From Salsipaludibacter sp963812245 (lineage in GTDB: Bacteria; Actinomycetota; Nitriliruptoria; Nitriliruptorales; Nitriliruptoraceae): a stretch of DNA of 64,000 nucleotides. Shown here one piece after another: positions 18,548-27,452 of this stretch. The stretch is taken from contig CAWEUK010000002.1 of NCBI GenBank assembly GCA_963812245.1, forward strand, positions 992,001 to 1,056,000. The letters run 5' to 3'. The notes below the pieces were generated by a model. It did not search any database. It was not told where the DNA came from and was given only the letters and a program-made list of their open reading frames with translations. Numbering within the stretch: position 1 is the stretch's first letter; each line of letters begins with the position of its first letter. A program made the translations under genes and the position numbers.

Positions 18548-20623
18548 ATGCGACGGGATGATCGTGTCCGTCGGTACCCAGCTCTGGGCTTCCGCGGTGA
18601 CATCCAGGCCCTGCGAGGCATCGCGGTTCTGGTGGTGCTCATCTACCACGCCGACTTCGGTCTCCCGGGAGGCTTCGTAGGTGTGGACGCCTTCTTCGTC
18701 CTCTCGGGCTACCTCATCGCGACACTGCTGGGGGAAGAGGCCGAGGCGACCGGCGGCATCGGCCTGGCTGCCTTCTGGGGCCGACGGTTCCGACGTCTAC
18801 TGCCCGCGTCGCTCGTGGTCCTGGGAGCCGCCACCCTCTGGGCGTGGCTGACGCTGCCGCGCCTGGACGTCCAGCCCGTCATGTTGACCATCCGTGCGGC
18901 CGGGCTCTACGTGGCGAACTTCGCCTTCATCGCTAAGTCCCGCGACTACCTCGAGCCGGTCGATGACCCGGAACCCGTCCTGCACTTCTGGTCACTGTCG
19001 GTCGAGGAACAGTTCTACGCCGTCATCCCCATCATCGTGTTCGCGGCGATCTGGCTGCTGCTCCGACGTAAGTCCGAGCGTGACTCACTCCCGTCCAGGA
19101 GCGTGCGACCGCTCCTGATCGGCGTATTCGCGATTATCACCGTGGCATCCTTCGCCGCCATGCTCTCAGCCATGGGCACCAATCCATCGTTCGCCTTCTT
19201 CTCGTCATCCACGCGGGCGTGGCAGTTCGCCATGGGGGCCATGCTCGGGCTCTCTGCTCTGAGGGTGTCCGGGACCTCCGGGGTCGTGGTCTCATTGGCG
19301 AGTCTTGGGGTCTTCGCCTGGGTCTGCGTCACCTATACCGAATCGACGCCCTATCCCGGTTGGGCCGCATTGGTTCCGACGGTGGCCACCCTCGGATTGC
19401 TGTGGGGTGGTCGTGCGCTCGCCGATCGGATCCCGTCGCCACTGGTCGCCACACTCGTGCACTTCGGCACCATCTCGTACTCGCTGTACCTGTGGCACTG
19501 GGTCATTCTGGTCGCAGCCGCCGAACAGACAGACGATGGTCCGGTCATCCGCGCCGCAGCGCTGCTGGCCAGCTGGGCACTGGCCGTGTTGACGTACCGG
19601 CTCGTCGAGAATCCGGCGCGCAGTGCCAGATGGCTTCGCCGCAGGTTTGCCACGCCGGCGATGGTGGTGGCGTCATTGTTGCTCGTGGTGGTCGGGACCA
19701 CGACCCTGCTCGACGCCGCCAGCAAACCACCTGCGGAGGTGCCCCACGACGATGGCGACGAGCCGCGTGCCCGGGTATCAGGCCCGGCCACCGAAGAGCA
19801 CGGTGCCGCGGTACCCGACTACACCGAGGCCCGCCGACTCAAGCCCCCGCTCTACATGGGGGAGAACCGGGGCTGTGACGGGGGATTCGACGCCACAGAA
19901 CCCGCGCCCTGCGACTTCGGGAGTACGGCTGAGGATACGTTCGAGATCGTGATCCTGGGTGACAGCCACGCCGGCCAGTGGTTCTCCCCACTGCTTGCCA
20001 TTGCAGAGGAGGCCAACGCGAGGCTTCGGTACGTGACGAAGTCGTCCTGTCCCATAGTCGATGGCATCACCACCATCGCCAGATCCGCGCAGCAACCGCA
20101 CCTGGAGTGCCCCATCTACATCGACGCGCTGGCCGACAACCTCGACATGCTTGCCGGTGCCGATCTCGTGATCGTGACCCATGCCTCCAACTATGACTAC
20201 TTCGCTGATGGCGAAGACCCAGAGATCTGGCTCGACAGCTGGAAGGACAGGGATTCTTGGGATAAGGGTTTGGGCACGATGCTGGACCTGATCGCGGGGA
20301 AGACGGACGGCTCCTTGGTGTTCCTGGGTGGTACGCCTCGACCACCCGTCGACATCCCGCGGTGCATCTCCGAACCGTCTTTCACGGGCGCGCAATGTGA
20401 CTTCGACTTCCCCGTCGCGAACTCGATGATGGACCTTGACGTCGCCCGTGACCACGGGTGGAACACGGTCAACCCGGTCCCCTGGATGTGTGAGGATGGT
20501 CGATGTCCGGCAATTCGTGACGGACAGATCCTGTATCGGGATGCCAGCCACATTTCCGAAGCAACTGCCCGTGAGCTCGAGTCGGAGCTTGCCGAGGCCC
20601 TCAGCGAATGGCTCCCGAGTTGA
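18548..20623 (+). CDS. OafA/YrhL-type acyltransferase with C-terminal SGNH domain
   Basis: Membrane O-acyltransferase, 691 residues, expected to acetylate cell-surface polysaccharide. The N-terminal acyltransferase-3 domain (about residues 1-390, ten or more helices) shows DIQALRGIAVLVVLIYHAD with the conserved His, GGFVGVDAFFVLSGYLIA, RRFRRLLPAS and WSLSVEEQFY. The C-terminal extracytoplasmic SGNH domain (about 445-690) has the block I ILGDSHAGQW and a late DASH that fits the catalytic Asp-His pair. Base composition is lower in G+C and codon use is looser than in neighbours. With the flanking direct repeats this indicates horizontal acquisition. Confidence 0.92.
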   Translation: MRRDDRVRRYPALGFRGDIQALRGIAVLVVLIYHADFGLPGGFVGVDAFFVLSGYLIATLLGEEAEATGGIGLAAFWGRRFRRLLPASLVVLGAATLWAWLTLPRLDVQPVMLTIRAAGLYVANFAFIAKSRDYLEPVDDPEPVLHFWSLSVEEQFYAVIPIIVFAAIWLLLRRKSERDSLPSRSVRPLLIGVFAIITVASFAAMLSAMGTNPSFAFFSSSTRAWQFAMGAMLGLSALRVSGTSGVVVSLASLGVFAWVCVTYTESTPYPGWAALVPTVATLGLLWGGRALADRIPSPLVATLVHFGTISYSLYLWHWVILVAAAEQTDDGPVIRAAALLASWALAVLTYRLVENPARSARWLRRRFATPAMVVASLLLVVVGTTTLLDAASKPPAEVPHDDGDEPRARVSGPATEEHGAAVPDYTEARRLKPPLYMGENRGCDGGFDATEPAPCDFGSTAEDTFEIVILGDSHAGQWFSPLLAIAEEANARLRYVTKSSCPIVDGITTIARSAQQPHLECPIYIDALADNLDMLAGADLVIVTHASNYDYFADGEDPEIWLDSWKDRDSWDKGLGTMLDLIAGKTDGSLVFLGGTPRPPVDIPRCISEPSFTGAQCDFDFPVANSMMDLDVARDHGWNTVNPVPWMCEDGRCPAIRDGQILYRDASHISEATARELESELAEALSEWLPS

Positions 20624-20682
20624 GTTTGGGCGACCCTGCCAGCGCGTCCGGCGGGGCGACCGGTGAACCAGGCGCAGTCTTG

Positions 20683-20817
20683 TCGGGGTCGACCGTGGCC
20701 GCGCTGGCGGCCGATGCCGACCATGCACGGGCGCTGCGCGAGGCCATGGCCGACCGCTTCGACCGCACCGAGGCGTCGTCGTCACCGGCCGGTGGCTCCC
20801 AGTTGCGGGTGGGCTGA
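20683..20817 (+). pseudogene. ispE: Orphan ispE 3'-end fragment
   Basis: Encodes the last 44 residues of IspE in frame (STVAALAADADHARALREA through SQLRVG and stop), without the rest of the gene. It is the coding part of direct repeat copy B and lies directly before tRNA-Gln, the position where the end of the native ispE would be expected. It has no start of its own and is best read as a leftover of an integration or duplication event. Confidence 0.85.
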
Positions 20818-20904
20818 GCGCTCCGGCCGGGCGGCCGGGCAGCGGGTTGGGCCGGCGACTGCGACCACCACTACCCTCGCCACCCCGGTGACGCCCATGG
20901 CGTC
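20683..20904 (+). repeat. 222-bp direct repeat, copy B
   Basis: Gapless partner of 17875-18096, offset 2808 bp. The non-coding part contains CACCACTACCCTCGCCACC, identical in both copies, which may include the promoter of tRNA-Gln (TACCCT as a -10-like element); only copy B is followed by the tRNA, five bases later. Confidence 0.92.
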
Positions 20905-20909
20905 ACCAT

Positions 20910-20984
20910 TGGGAGGTGGTGTAACAGGCAACACGCCGTCCTTTGGAGTCGGTATTCAGGGTTCGATCCCCTGCCTCCCAGCCA
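20910..20984 (+). tRNA. tRNA-Gln(TTG)
   Basis: Cloverleaf drawn by hand: acceptor TGGGAGG/CCTCCCA, D arm around GTGTAACAGGCAACAC, anticodon loop CTTTGGA giving anticodon TTG, T arm CAGGG-TTCGATC-CCCTG, discriminator G and an encoded CCA (20982-20984). The leading T and discriminator G are normal for bacterial tRNA-Gln. The anticodon stem CCGTC/GTCGG has one U-U mismatch (positions 30-40). Location after the ispE end matches the common actinobacterial order. Confidence 0.9.
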
Positions 20985-21330
20985 CTCGATCAGACTCACG
21001 GCAGACCGGTCTTCACCGTGGGCACCTTCGCGTTGTGGTCGACGCTCGGGTCGCCCCTCCGGGTGTCGGTCGCGCTCGTGCCGTTGCCTCTTGCGCCTGT
21101 CGCCGGCCGTCCTGGCGCTGGGCGTCAGTGGTCTGCCTACTCCGCCCACGTCAGTCGACATCTGGACGGTCGTGGACGCCCGCCGTCGCTCCCACCCTGG
21201 CCGCCGACCTTCGGCCACCACGAGGTGTGCCACGCCCGGGACCCTGGTCGCCGTCGCCGTCGACCTGGCCGTCTCCTCCCATCCTGCCGGGCCGGTCGCG
21301 ACGTCCGTCGCAACCGGCCAGGAACGAGGG
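20985..21330. other. Intergenic region downstream of tRNA-Gln
   Basis: No supported gene on either strand; open frames here lack family features and ribosome-binding sites. The only structure seen is the hairpin at 21290-21319. Confidence 0.5.
21290..21319 (-). terminator. Hairpin after the small lipoprotein gene
   Basis: GGCCGGT (21290-21296) pairs with ACCGGCC (21313-21319), then a C-A mismatch, then GCGAC with GTCGC around a GTCC loop. It lies 12 bases beyond the lipoprotein stop (minus strand). There is no U-tract, so it is a stem-only, actinobacterial-style terminator candidate. Confidence 0.55.
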
Positions 21331-21700
21331 TCACTCGCCGGGGACGCCGAGATCGGGGCTGACGGGTGCTGCCGACCGGGCCGCGGCCGCCGCAGGTGCC
21401 GGTGCCGGGCCGCCCATCACCACGAACGAGAACTGGACGTCGCTGGGGTTCCCGTCGATGTCCCAGAACGCGACTTCCGGGCTCGGACAGGGTGGGCACC
21501 GAGCTTGCTGCTGGAGGACTGGCCGATGTTGGACTGGCAGTCGCAGGGTTGGTCTGAGTGGTCACTTGGCTGCTGGGCGTCGCCTGGATGGTGGAGTCAG
21601 CGCCACAGCCGACAACCAGCAACGTGACCAGGGCGAGCATCAGTAGGTGGCGCTGGACACCGTGGGTCCTGCATCCGGGACCTCCTGCCCGCCACGCCAT
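21331..21700 (-). CDS. Small secreted lipoprotein, frameshifted
   Basis: A short lipoprotein of unknown function, about 122 residues. From the ATG at 21700 the frame gives a signal sequence LLMLALVTLLVVGCGADST with a clear lipobox (VVGC), then a Thr/Ser/Ala/Pro-rich tether ending VPTLSEP. One extra base near 21480 (CCCGG) shifts the frame; the next frame continues EVAFWDIDGNPSDVQFSFVV to an Ala/Pro-rich end and stop at 21331. No family was recognised. It follows the four-helix protein gene at 21904-22317 on the same strand. Confidence 0.6.
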
Positions 21701-21903
21701 GCCCCGCTGCCCTTCTCGGCGCTTGCCAATCCACCAGTGGTCGCGTGCCGACACTGCGGCATGGCCGCCACCCACCTGCCCTGCGCTGGTGCGGGCGACC
21801 CTTCGCCTTGCCGGTCCCGTCTGACCATAGGGCGTTCCCTCACCGGTGGCACCAGGGTCGAACGGGCAGGGCCTGTCGGGGAGCCCGAACCGCTCCCGAC
21901 GTC

Positions 21904-22317
21904 TCAGGGGCGCACGGTCGATCGACCGCCGACGAGCAGAACGCCCTGGGCCGCGAAGACCAGCAAGGCGTTCGGGACGTGGAGTGCCACCCGGCCACCG
22001 AAGCCGAGGAAGACCTGCGCGACCACCAGTCCGAAGGCGACGACGGCTACCACCACGAGCCAGGTCCGAACGAGGCGCGCGCGCCGGAGCAGCGCGACGA
22101 CGACGATCTGGGCGATGGAGACGAAGCCGATCACGTTGGCGCCGACGACTTCGTGGAGGGCCAGGAACGAGCGGTTGCCCGCCATGACGTTGCCGGCTGT
22201 CACCGCCTGGGCGAGGATCAGCGCGACCTGGAGAAGCGTCAGGAGGACGAGCGACCATTCGAGACCCGTCCGTGCCCGCGGGGGCGACGGGGCGTGACCT
22301 GGCGCGGCGATGGCCAT
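21904..22317 (-). CDS. Four-helix membrane protein (possibly DUF6220-like)
   Basis: A 137-residue protein with four predicted helices (LLTLLQVALILAQAVTAGNV; EVVGANVIGFVSIAQIVVVA; WLVVVAVVAFGLVVAQVFLG; ALHVPNALLVFAAQGVLLVG). Histidines near two helix ends (ALHEVVGA, ALHVPNA) recall small heme- or quinone-associated membrane proteins, and the spacing resembles DUF6220, but I am not certain. GGAAGG precedes the ATG at 22317. Located downstream of the hydrogenase operon on the same strand but separated by 359 bases. Confidence 0.65.
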   Translation of the reverse strand: MAIAAPGHAPSPPRARTGLEWSLVLLTLLQVALILAQAVTAGNVMAGNRSFLALHEVVGANVIGFVSIAQIVVVALLRRARLVRTWLVVVAVVAFGLVVAQVFLGFGGRVALHVPNALLVFAAQGVLLVGGRSTVRP

Positions 22318-22676
22318 GGATTGCCTTCCGGTCGGAGAAGCAGTTCGTGGTCGCCCACGCGTTCGGCAGGATGGTAGATGCCGCTGGGCGACGCCACGCG
22401 TCCCTGCCCCAATTCCGCCCATGATGGGGGGACGGGCATCACGGACTTGTTCGTGATGTTCACTGACGTGAGCCATGTCCGAGCCCACACGCGGCGACGA
22501 TGGTCGACGGAACACCATCCCGACTCGCAGGATGACGGTCCGACTCGCCTGACTCTGGGCGCTGCAGACGGCCCACGCCGGGTCGCCAGAGGGCCCGAAA
22601 TGTCGGACTTGTCGCTCGAAGGCGAGACGCGGGAACCCCCTCCCCGTGTTCGCCCCCTCGTTTCGCTCCGCGTCCC
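22318..22676. other. Intergenic region below the hydrogenase operon
   Basis: No gene seen. It holds one inverted repeat, CATCACG (22437-22443) and CGTGATG (22452-22458) around an eight-base loop, which could end the hydrogenase transcript or serve as a protein site for the downstream membrane-protein gene. Confidence 0.45.
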
Positions 22677-23528
22677 TCAGGTCGCAGCCGCCGGGTGCAC
22701 GCGGGCTCGCTGGACGGCCGCCAGGTTGTGGCGTGTCGTCCAGGCCAATTGGGCGGCCTCGGACGGCGTGAGGCGGTCGCACACCCATTCCCAGTGCACG
22801 CCCACGAGGTCGTCGACCTGCACGTCGGCGAGGTGGTGGCCCCGCTCCTCGCAGCGGAACTGCTCGACGCGCGTCGGGCCCAGGGACAACTGGAGGCCGT
22901 CCCACATGATCGTGGGCACCGTGACCTCGACCCACCCGGCGTCGGGGACGGTCGCGACCCGCCCCCAACGGACCAGGCACCGCTCGACCACCTCCATGGC
23001 CGGGTCGACCTGGCCGGCCCGCAGCAGCCCGATCCATGGCGTGACGCCCAGCACGTGCAGGCTGTGGTGCGCGACCCCGCCCTGCAACACGGGGCCGACC
23101 ACGACCCCGACCGATCCGGCCACCCGTGGGCGGAAGCGGTCCTCGAGATGACGCACCAGCAGGTCCCCGGGCACGTGGGCCAGCAGATCATTGCCGATCC
23201 AGTAGGCCGAGACGACGTCGTCGTCGAGCGGATCGCGGTCACCGTTCGCGGCCGCGATCAGGGCGAGGTAGGGCCAGGCGCCGTCGAACCCGCGTGCGAG
23301 TTGGTCGAGGCCCGGGTCGGCCACGCCGGCGCTGGCGTACTCGAGCAGCGCCTGGTGGTCACCGGGCCCGCAGTAGCCCAGCACGTTGGGGGGATAGGCG
23401 TAGCGCGTGAACCGCAGCACGCCGCTGACGGGCGCCGATCGTCGTCCCCCGTCCGCCCCCACGCCACCATCGGGCATCGAGCCATTGCGGGTGCCCAGCC
23501 CGGAACCGGTGACGCCGTGCGGCCTCAT
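22677..23528 (-). CDS. Hydrogenase-operon protein of DUF6390 type
   Basis: A 283-residue soluble protein with no known activity. The stretch RFTRYAYPPNVLGYCGPGD followed by HQALLEYAS is characteristic of a family (DUF6390 as I recall it) found beside actinobacterial hydrogenase genes. WPYLALIAAANGDRDPLDD and WVEVTVPTIMWDGLQLSL are other conserved-looking parts. The ATG at 23528 overlaps the DMT transporter stop (ATGA), making it the last gene of the hydrogenase transcript. A role in hydrogenase assembly or regulation is inference from context only. Confidence 0.7.
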   Translation of the reverse strand: MRPHGVTGSGLGTRNGSMPDGGVGADGGRRSAPVSGVLRFTRYAYPPNVLGYCGPGDHQALLEYASAGVADPGLDQLARGFDGAWPYLALIAAANGDRDPLDDDVVSAYWIGNDLLAHVPGDLLVRHLEDRFRPRVAGSVGVVVGPVLQGGVAHHSLHVLGVTPWIGLLRAGQVDPAMEVVERCLVRWGRVATVPDAGWVEVTVPTIMWDGLQLSLGPTRVEQFRCEERGHHLADVQVDDLVGVHWEWVCDRLTPSEAAQLAWTTRHNLAAVQRARVHPAAAT

Positions 23529-24460
23529 TGCAGCGGTCTTGCGGGGACGCGATCGAGCTGGCGCAGGCGTGCCCACGGCCGCGCTGCCACGACGGCGCCG
23601 GCCCCGAGCAGCCCCAGCCCCAGCGCACTCGGTGCCAGCGCCGCCCCGCTGAAACCGGCCTGCAGCAGCGCGGTGATGATGGCGCCGGCAACGAGCACCG
23701 CGGCGACGTCGACTGCCGGGATCCGTGCCAGCGCCGCGTACCACGTTCCCACGTACGCACCCAGCAGCAGGCCCGTGCCCAGCACCCATGCCCACCCGGT
23801 CGGCGTGATCGCGAGCAGCGTGTCGGCCCGACCGGACACCAGCACCCAGGCCACCAACAGCACCGAGCCTCCACCCATGCGCCACGCCGCCAACTCGTGG
23901 CTCGGGATGTCCGCGAGCGCCCGCTTGGCGACGACGAACTCCACGGCCCACAGCAGCGTCGCGACCGCGATCATCGCCTCGCCGGAGCCCCACGACAGGG
24001 CCGGGAGTCCGCCCACCAACGCGACCTGGCCACCCAACAGCAGTGCGACCGCGACCAGGTGGCGAGGCCCCGTCTGCTCGCGCAGGAACACCACCGCGAG
24101 GATGGCCACCCACACGACCAGGGTCTTGTGGATGAACGCGGCGTCCACCGAGTCGGCCCGCGACAGCCCCTCGAAGAACAGCACGAACGGCACGCTGCCG
24201 CCGACGACGGCCACGGCGATCCGGGGCGTCAGCCAACTGTGTCTCCCGCTGGACGGCGTGGCGGGGCTGGACCTGCCCACGACCGTCACACCGACGGCCA
24301 CCAGTACGAGGGCAGCGACCAGGTTCTTGGCCATGGTGTAGGTGGTGGCGTCGCCGACCGACCGCACGCCCATGCCGTTGAGGTAGACCGCAACGCCACT
24401 CACGAGCGCCGTCACCGAGGCCAGTGCGAGGCCGGTCCTGGTCGAAATCGATGTGGACAT
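23525..24460 (-). CDS. EamA/DMT-family transporter
   Basis: Ten-helix drug/metabolite-type permease, 311 residues, built of two EamA repeats (about residues 10-145 and 160-295). GLSRADSVDAAFIHKTLVVW and VAKRALADIPSHELAAWRMG resemble the repeat signatures. A GGAGGA ribosome-binding site precedes the ATG at 24460, 16 bases after the hypC stop. Substrate unknown; its presence inside a hydrogenase operon is unusual and might reflect export of a metabolite or metal ligand, which is speculation. Confidence 0.82.
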   Translation of the reverse strand: MSTSISTRTGLALASVTALVSGVAVYLNGMGVRSVGDATTYTMAKNLVAALVLVAVGVTVVGRSSPATPSSGRHSWLTPRIAVAVVGGSVPFVLFFEGLSRADSVDAAFIHKTLVVWVAILAVVFLREQTGPRHLVAVALLLGGQVALVGGLPALSWGSGEAMIAVATLLWAVEFVVAKRALADIPSHELAAWRMGGGSVLLVAWVLVSGRADTLLAITPTGWAWVLGTGLLLGAYVGTWYAALARIPAVDVAAVLVAGAIITALLQAGFSGAALAPSALGLGLLGAGAVVAARPWARLRQLDRVPARPLQ

Positions 24461-24476
24461 GGTGGTTCCTCCGGGA

Positions 24477-24764
24477 TCAGTGCTCGGGGGCTGCGCCGTG
24501 GCGGACGGCATGGTCGTGGACGGTGTCCTGGTCATGCGGACCCGTCGACCCGCGGCGCAGCAGTGCGGCCTCGATCGCGCGATCGGCATCGAGGACCTGC
24601 AGCACGTGGCCGCTGTGCACCACGACGTGGTCGCCCCGGCGCGTGTGTGGTGCCATCAGGATCGATGCCTCGACCTGCCCGCGGACGGTGTCCACGAGCA
24701 CGACGTCTCGACCCACACGTTCGGGCACGAAGCCCGTCACCACACCCAGGTCACCCAGGCACAC
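24477..24764 (-). CDS. hypC: HypC/HybG/HupF-family hydrogenase maturation chaperone
   Basis: Small maturation chaperone, 95 residues, that with HypD carries the Fe(CN)2CO group to the large subunit. The essential N-terminal MCL is present (MCLGDLGVVTGFVPE), and VHSGHVLQVLDADRAIEAAL matches the family's second half. The C-terminus extends about 20 residues beyond typical HypC. It overlaps the protease gene by 14 bases. hypA, B, D, E and F are not in the window. Confidence 0.88.
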   Translation of the reverse strand: MCLGDLGVVTGFVPERVGRDVVLVDTVRGQVEASILMAPHTRRGDHVVVHSGHVLQVLDADRAIEAALLRRGSTGPHDQDTVHDHAVRHGAAPEH

Positions 24765-25296
24765 GGTCCACCTCCATGGGTTGGCGCGAGCGTGGTGGGA
24801 CCCGGAACTCGGCCACGAGTGCGTCCGCCAGGTCGTCGGCGGCCGCCGCCACCGCCGGGGTCAGCTCCGCCCCGGGCTCGACCGACCCGGCCTCGACGGT
24901 CACGAGCTCGATGCGGTCCGGCAGGCGCCCGAGCAGATGGCCCAGGGCGATGACCCGGGGCAGGCCCATCGCATGCGACCCGGTCGCGTGGCCGACGTTC
25001 CCGCTGGCTCGTGGGTCCACGACCACCCGGCGGCGCGTGCCCGTGGGGCCGGCACCGCGGGACGCGTCCACCATGATGACGTGGTCGTGGCCATCCCAGC
25101 GGTCGAGCAGGTCGAGGTCCGGTCCGGACCACGTCGCCACCGTCACCGGCGCGGGTGCACGGCCGGCGTCGGCCGCCGCCACGCCCTGCCCCGCGAGCGG
25201 CAGCCCCAACCCGGCGGCCACGCGGGCGGAGACCTGCAACCCGACCGCGTCGTCGCCGCGGTCGCGATTGCCCAGGCCGAGCAGCAGCGTCGTCAT
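24751..25296 (-). CDS. Hydrogenase maturation protease (HyaD/HybD family)
   Basis: Nickel-dependent endopeptidase, 181 residues, that trims the C-terminus of the large subunit after metal insertion. It shows LLLGLGNRDRGDDAVGLQV with the conserved acidic residue, HVIMVDASRG, a His-containing GSHAMGLPRVIALGHLL and ELVTVEAGSVEPGAELTP. The ATG at 25296 overlaps the large-subunit stop (ATGA). Pairing with a large subunit that still has a C-terminal tail after DPCISC is consistent. Confidence 0.9.
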   Translation of the reverse strand: MTTLLLGLGNRDRGDDAVGLQVSARVAAGLGLPLAGQGVAAADAGRAPAPVTVATWSGPDLDLLDRWDGHDHVIMVDASRGAGPTGTRRRVVVDPRASGNVGHATGSHAMGLPRVIALGHLLGRLPDRIELVTVEAGSVEPGAELTPAVAAAADDLADALVAEFRVPPRSRQPMEVDRVPG

Positions 25297-26619
25297 CGTC
25301 GGTCCACGGTCAGGTCCAGGAAGTGGGTCGAGCACGAGATGCACGGGTCGTAGTTGCGGATGGCCTGCTCGCACCTCCACTGGAGGTCGTCGTCGTCCAG
25401 TTCGAGGTGCGCCTGCACGAATTCGGCGAGGTCGGCCTCGACCGCCCGCTGGTTCTGTGACGTGGGTGGTGCGATCACGGCGTCGGTGATGAGCCCCTGC
25501 TCGTCCAGCGCGTAGCGGTGGTAGAGGATCCCCCGAGGCGCCTCGGACACGCCGTGGCCGGTGCCCGCGACGGGCTCCACCGGCACGCTCGACGTCTCGG
25601 GCTCCTCGTACGCGGCGATCAGCGACAGCGCCTCCTCCAGCGCGTGGACGGTCTCGACGGTGCGGATGATGATGCTGCGGAACGGGTTGCGGTCGGGCGC
25701 CACCAGGCCGACCTCGGCGGCCACCTGTGCCGCTGCCGGGGCGAGCAGGTCGGCGTTCAGCGCGAACCTCGCGGCCGGACCGACCAGGTACGTGGCGCCG
25801 TCCAGCGCCTGGGCGTGCAGCGCGGTCGAGTGGGGCACCTGGTATTCGGCGAAGTGCTCGGGCCACGCCTCGCACCGGCACGTCCAGCCCGTCGGTCGAC
25901 AGCAGCCGGCCACGCTCGATCGGGTAGCCGGTGGCGCCGGGCGGCGTGTCCTCGGCAGTGGGCCGCAGGGCCACGTAGCGGTGGTCGTGGACAGCTCGGG
26001 GAAGTCGAAGCTCGGCCACCAGCCGGACCGCCTCGACCGCCGCGTCGCGCGCCCATTCCAGTTCCGGCACGAGCGCCTGCAGGCAGCCTTGGTGGGGGCG
26101 CGGTGGAAGCCGCCGACCTTGATGTTGATCGGGATGGACGGCGCGGCCACCGACCGTCTCCAGCAGCGTGTTGCCGGCCTTGCGCAGCGCAGCGCGGTCT
26201 CGACCAGTTCCTTGTCGTCGCGCGGCCAGGTCCAGCGCCGAGGCGTAGCCGAGGAAGTCGGGCGCATGCAGCAGGAAGACGTGCAGGACGTGGCTCTCGA
26301 TCCACTCGCCGCAGTACAGCAGGCGGCGGAGTTGGCGGATCGGGTCGGACGACCTCGACGCCGCACAGGTGACTCGATCGCGTTGATCGCCGACAGTTGG
26401 TAGGCGACCGGGCAGATGCCACAGATCCGGGCGGTGATGTCGGGCGGCTCGCGGAAGTCGCGGCCGCGCAGCAGGGCCTCGAAGAAGCGCGGCGGTTCGT
26501 AGATCTGCAGCTCGACGTGGTCGACCTGCCCGTCGATGACCGAGACGTGCATGGCACCCTCGCCCTCGACCCGGGCGAGCTCGGCGACGCGGATGTCGGC
26601 GGTCGTGGGTGTGGCTCAT
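25293..26619 (-). CDS. [NiFe]-hydrogenase alpha (large) subunit, group 3 type, heavily frameshifted
   Basis: Catalytic Ni-Fe subunit. Both nickel-binding motifs are readable: ITARICGICPVAYQLSAINA near the N-terminus and NYDPCISCSTHFLDL at the C-terminus. Segments alternate between two frames about eight or more times (for example YCGEWIESHVLHVFLLHAPD, then RDDKELVETALR, then PINIKVGGFHRAP, then VPELEWARDAAVEAVRLV), and each segment keeps family sequence. The start at 26619 overlaps the small-subunit stop as ATGA. The shifts concentrate between about 25860 and 26600; the 3' third is clean. The motif set and tail fit group 3b NADP-coupled (sulf)hydrogenases. Confidence 0.85.
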
Positions 26620-27452
26620 GGCTGTACCTGCGCTTCGGGCGCGGCCGACGCGGCGACGGCGTAGCCGTCCTCGTGGCGCGCAGCCTCCAGGTTGAACGCG
26701 GGGGCGCTCGGCGTTGAAGGTGCGGAACAGCCGGACCAACTCGGGGGCGGTGGTGCCGACGTCGGAGAGGTGGTCGGCCAGCGACGGGGTGTTGGCGGTC
26801 TCGCATGGGGCCGAAGCAGCCGTAGCAGGCACGTCCGAAGGCGGGGCAGCGTGCGCCACAGCCGGCCTGGGTCACCGGGCCGAGGCACGGGAACCCGTCG
26901 ACCACTGCGACGCACACCGTGTCGCGCAGCTTGCACTCGACGCACACGCTGTGGGTCGGCAGCACCGGCCTGCGTCCCGCCAGCAGGGCGCTGACGACCT
27001 CGACCAGTTGGTCGGTCTCGACCGGGCAGCCCCGCAGCTCGAGGTCGACTTCGACGTGGTCGGCGATCGCCGTCGACGTCGGCCAGGGTCTCGACATAGG
27101 TCGGCCCTGCGTACACGGTCTCGCGGAATCCCTCCATGTCGGCGTGGTTTGCGCAACGCCTGGATGCCCCCGGCCGTGGCACAGGCTCCGATCGTGACGA
27201 CCACGTCGGAGATCTCGCGCACGTGCTGGATCCGTTCCGCGTCGCCCGGGGTCGTGATCGATCCCTCGACGATCGACACGTCGTAGGGCCCCTCGCCGAC
27301 GTCGCGGGTCACCTCCAGGAAGTAGGCGATCTCGATCTCGCCGGCCAGGGTGAGCAGTTCGTCCTCCGCAGACAGCAGCGACAGTTGGCAGCCGTCGCAG
27401 GAGGCGAACTTCCACACGGCGACGCGTGGTCGGTGGTCGATCGGCTCACCAT
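26616..27452 (-). CDS. [NiFe]-hydrogenase delta (small) subunit, frameshifted
   Basis: Electron-transfer small subunit with Fe-S clusters. The N-terminal cluster motif is VAVWKFASCDGCQLSLL, followed by VSIVEGSITTPGDAERI and VVVTIGACATAGGIQALR. After a shift near 27150 the chain continues with LELRGCPVETDQLVEV, CVECKLRDTVCV and GRACYGCFGP, supplying the cysteines for the other clusters. A further shift near 26810 leads to PELVRLFRTFNAERP and the end. Start is placed at the ATG at 27452, though a shift just after it leaves this uncertain. The stop overlaps the alpha start. Confidence 0.83.

Noticed and set aside
17875..20904. IS element or transposon as the source of the 222-bp repeats
   Set aside because: The repeats are host ispE sequence, are far longer than target duplications, and no transposase or terminal inverted repeats are present.
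20871..21233. A 120-codon minus-strand frame across tRNA-Gln
   Set aside because: It runs through the tRNA gene on the opposite strand, has arginine-rich low-complexity sequence and no ribosome-binding site.
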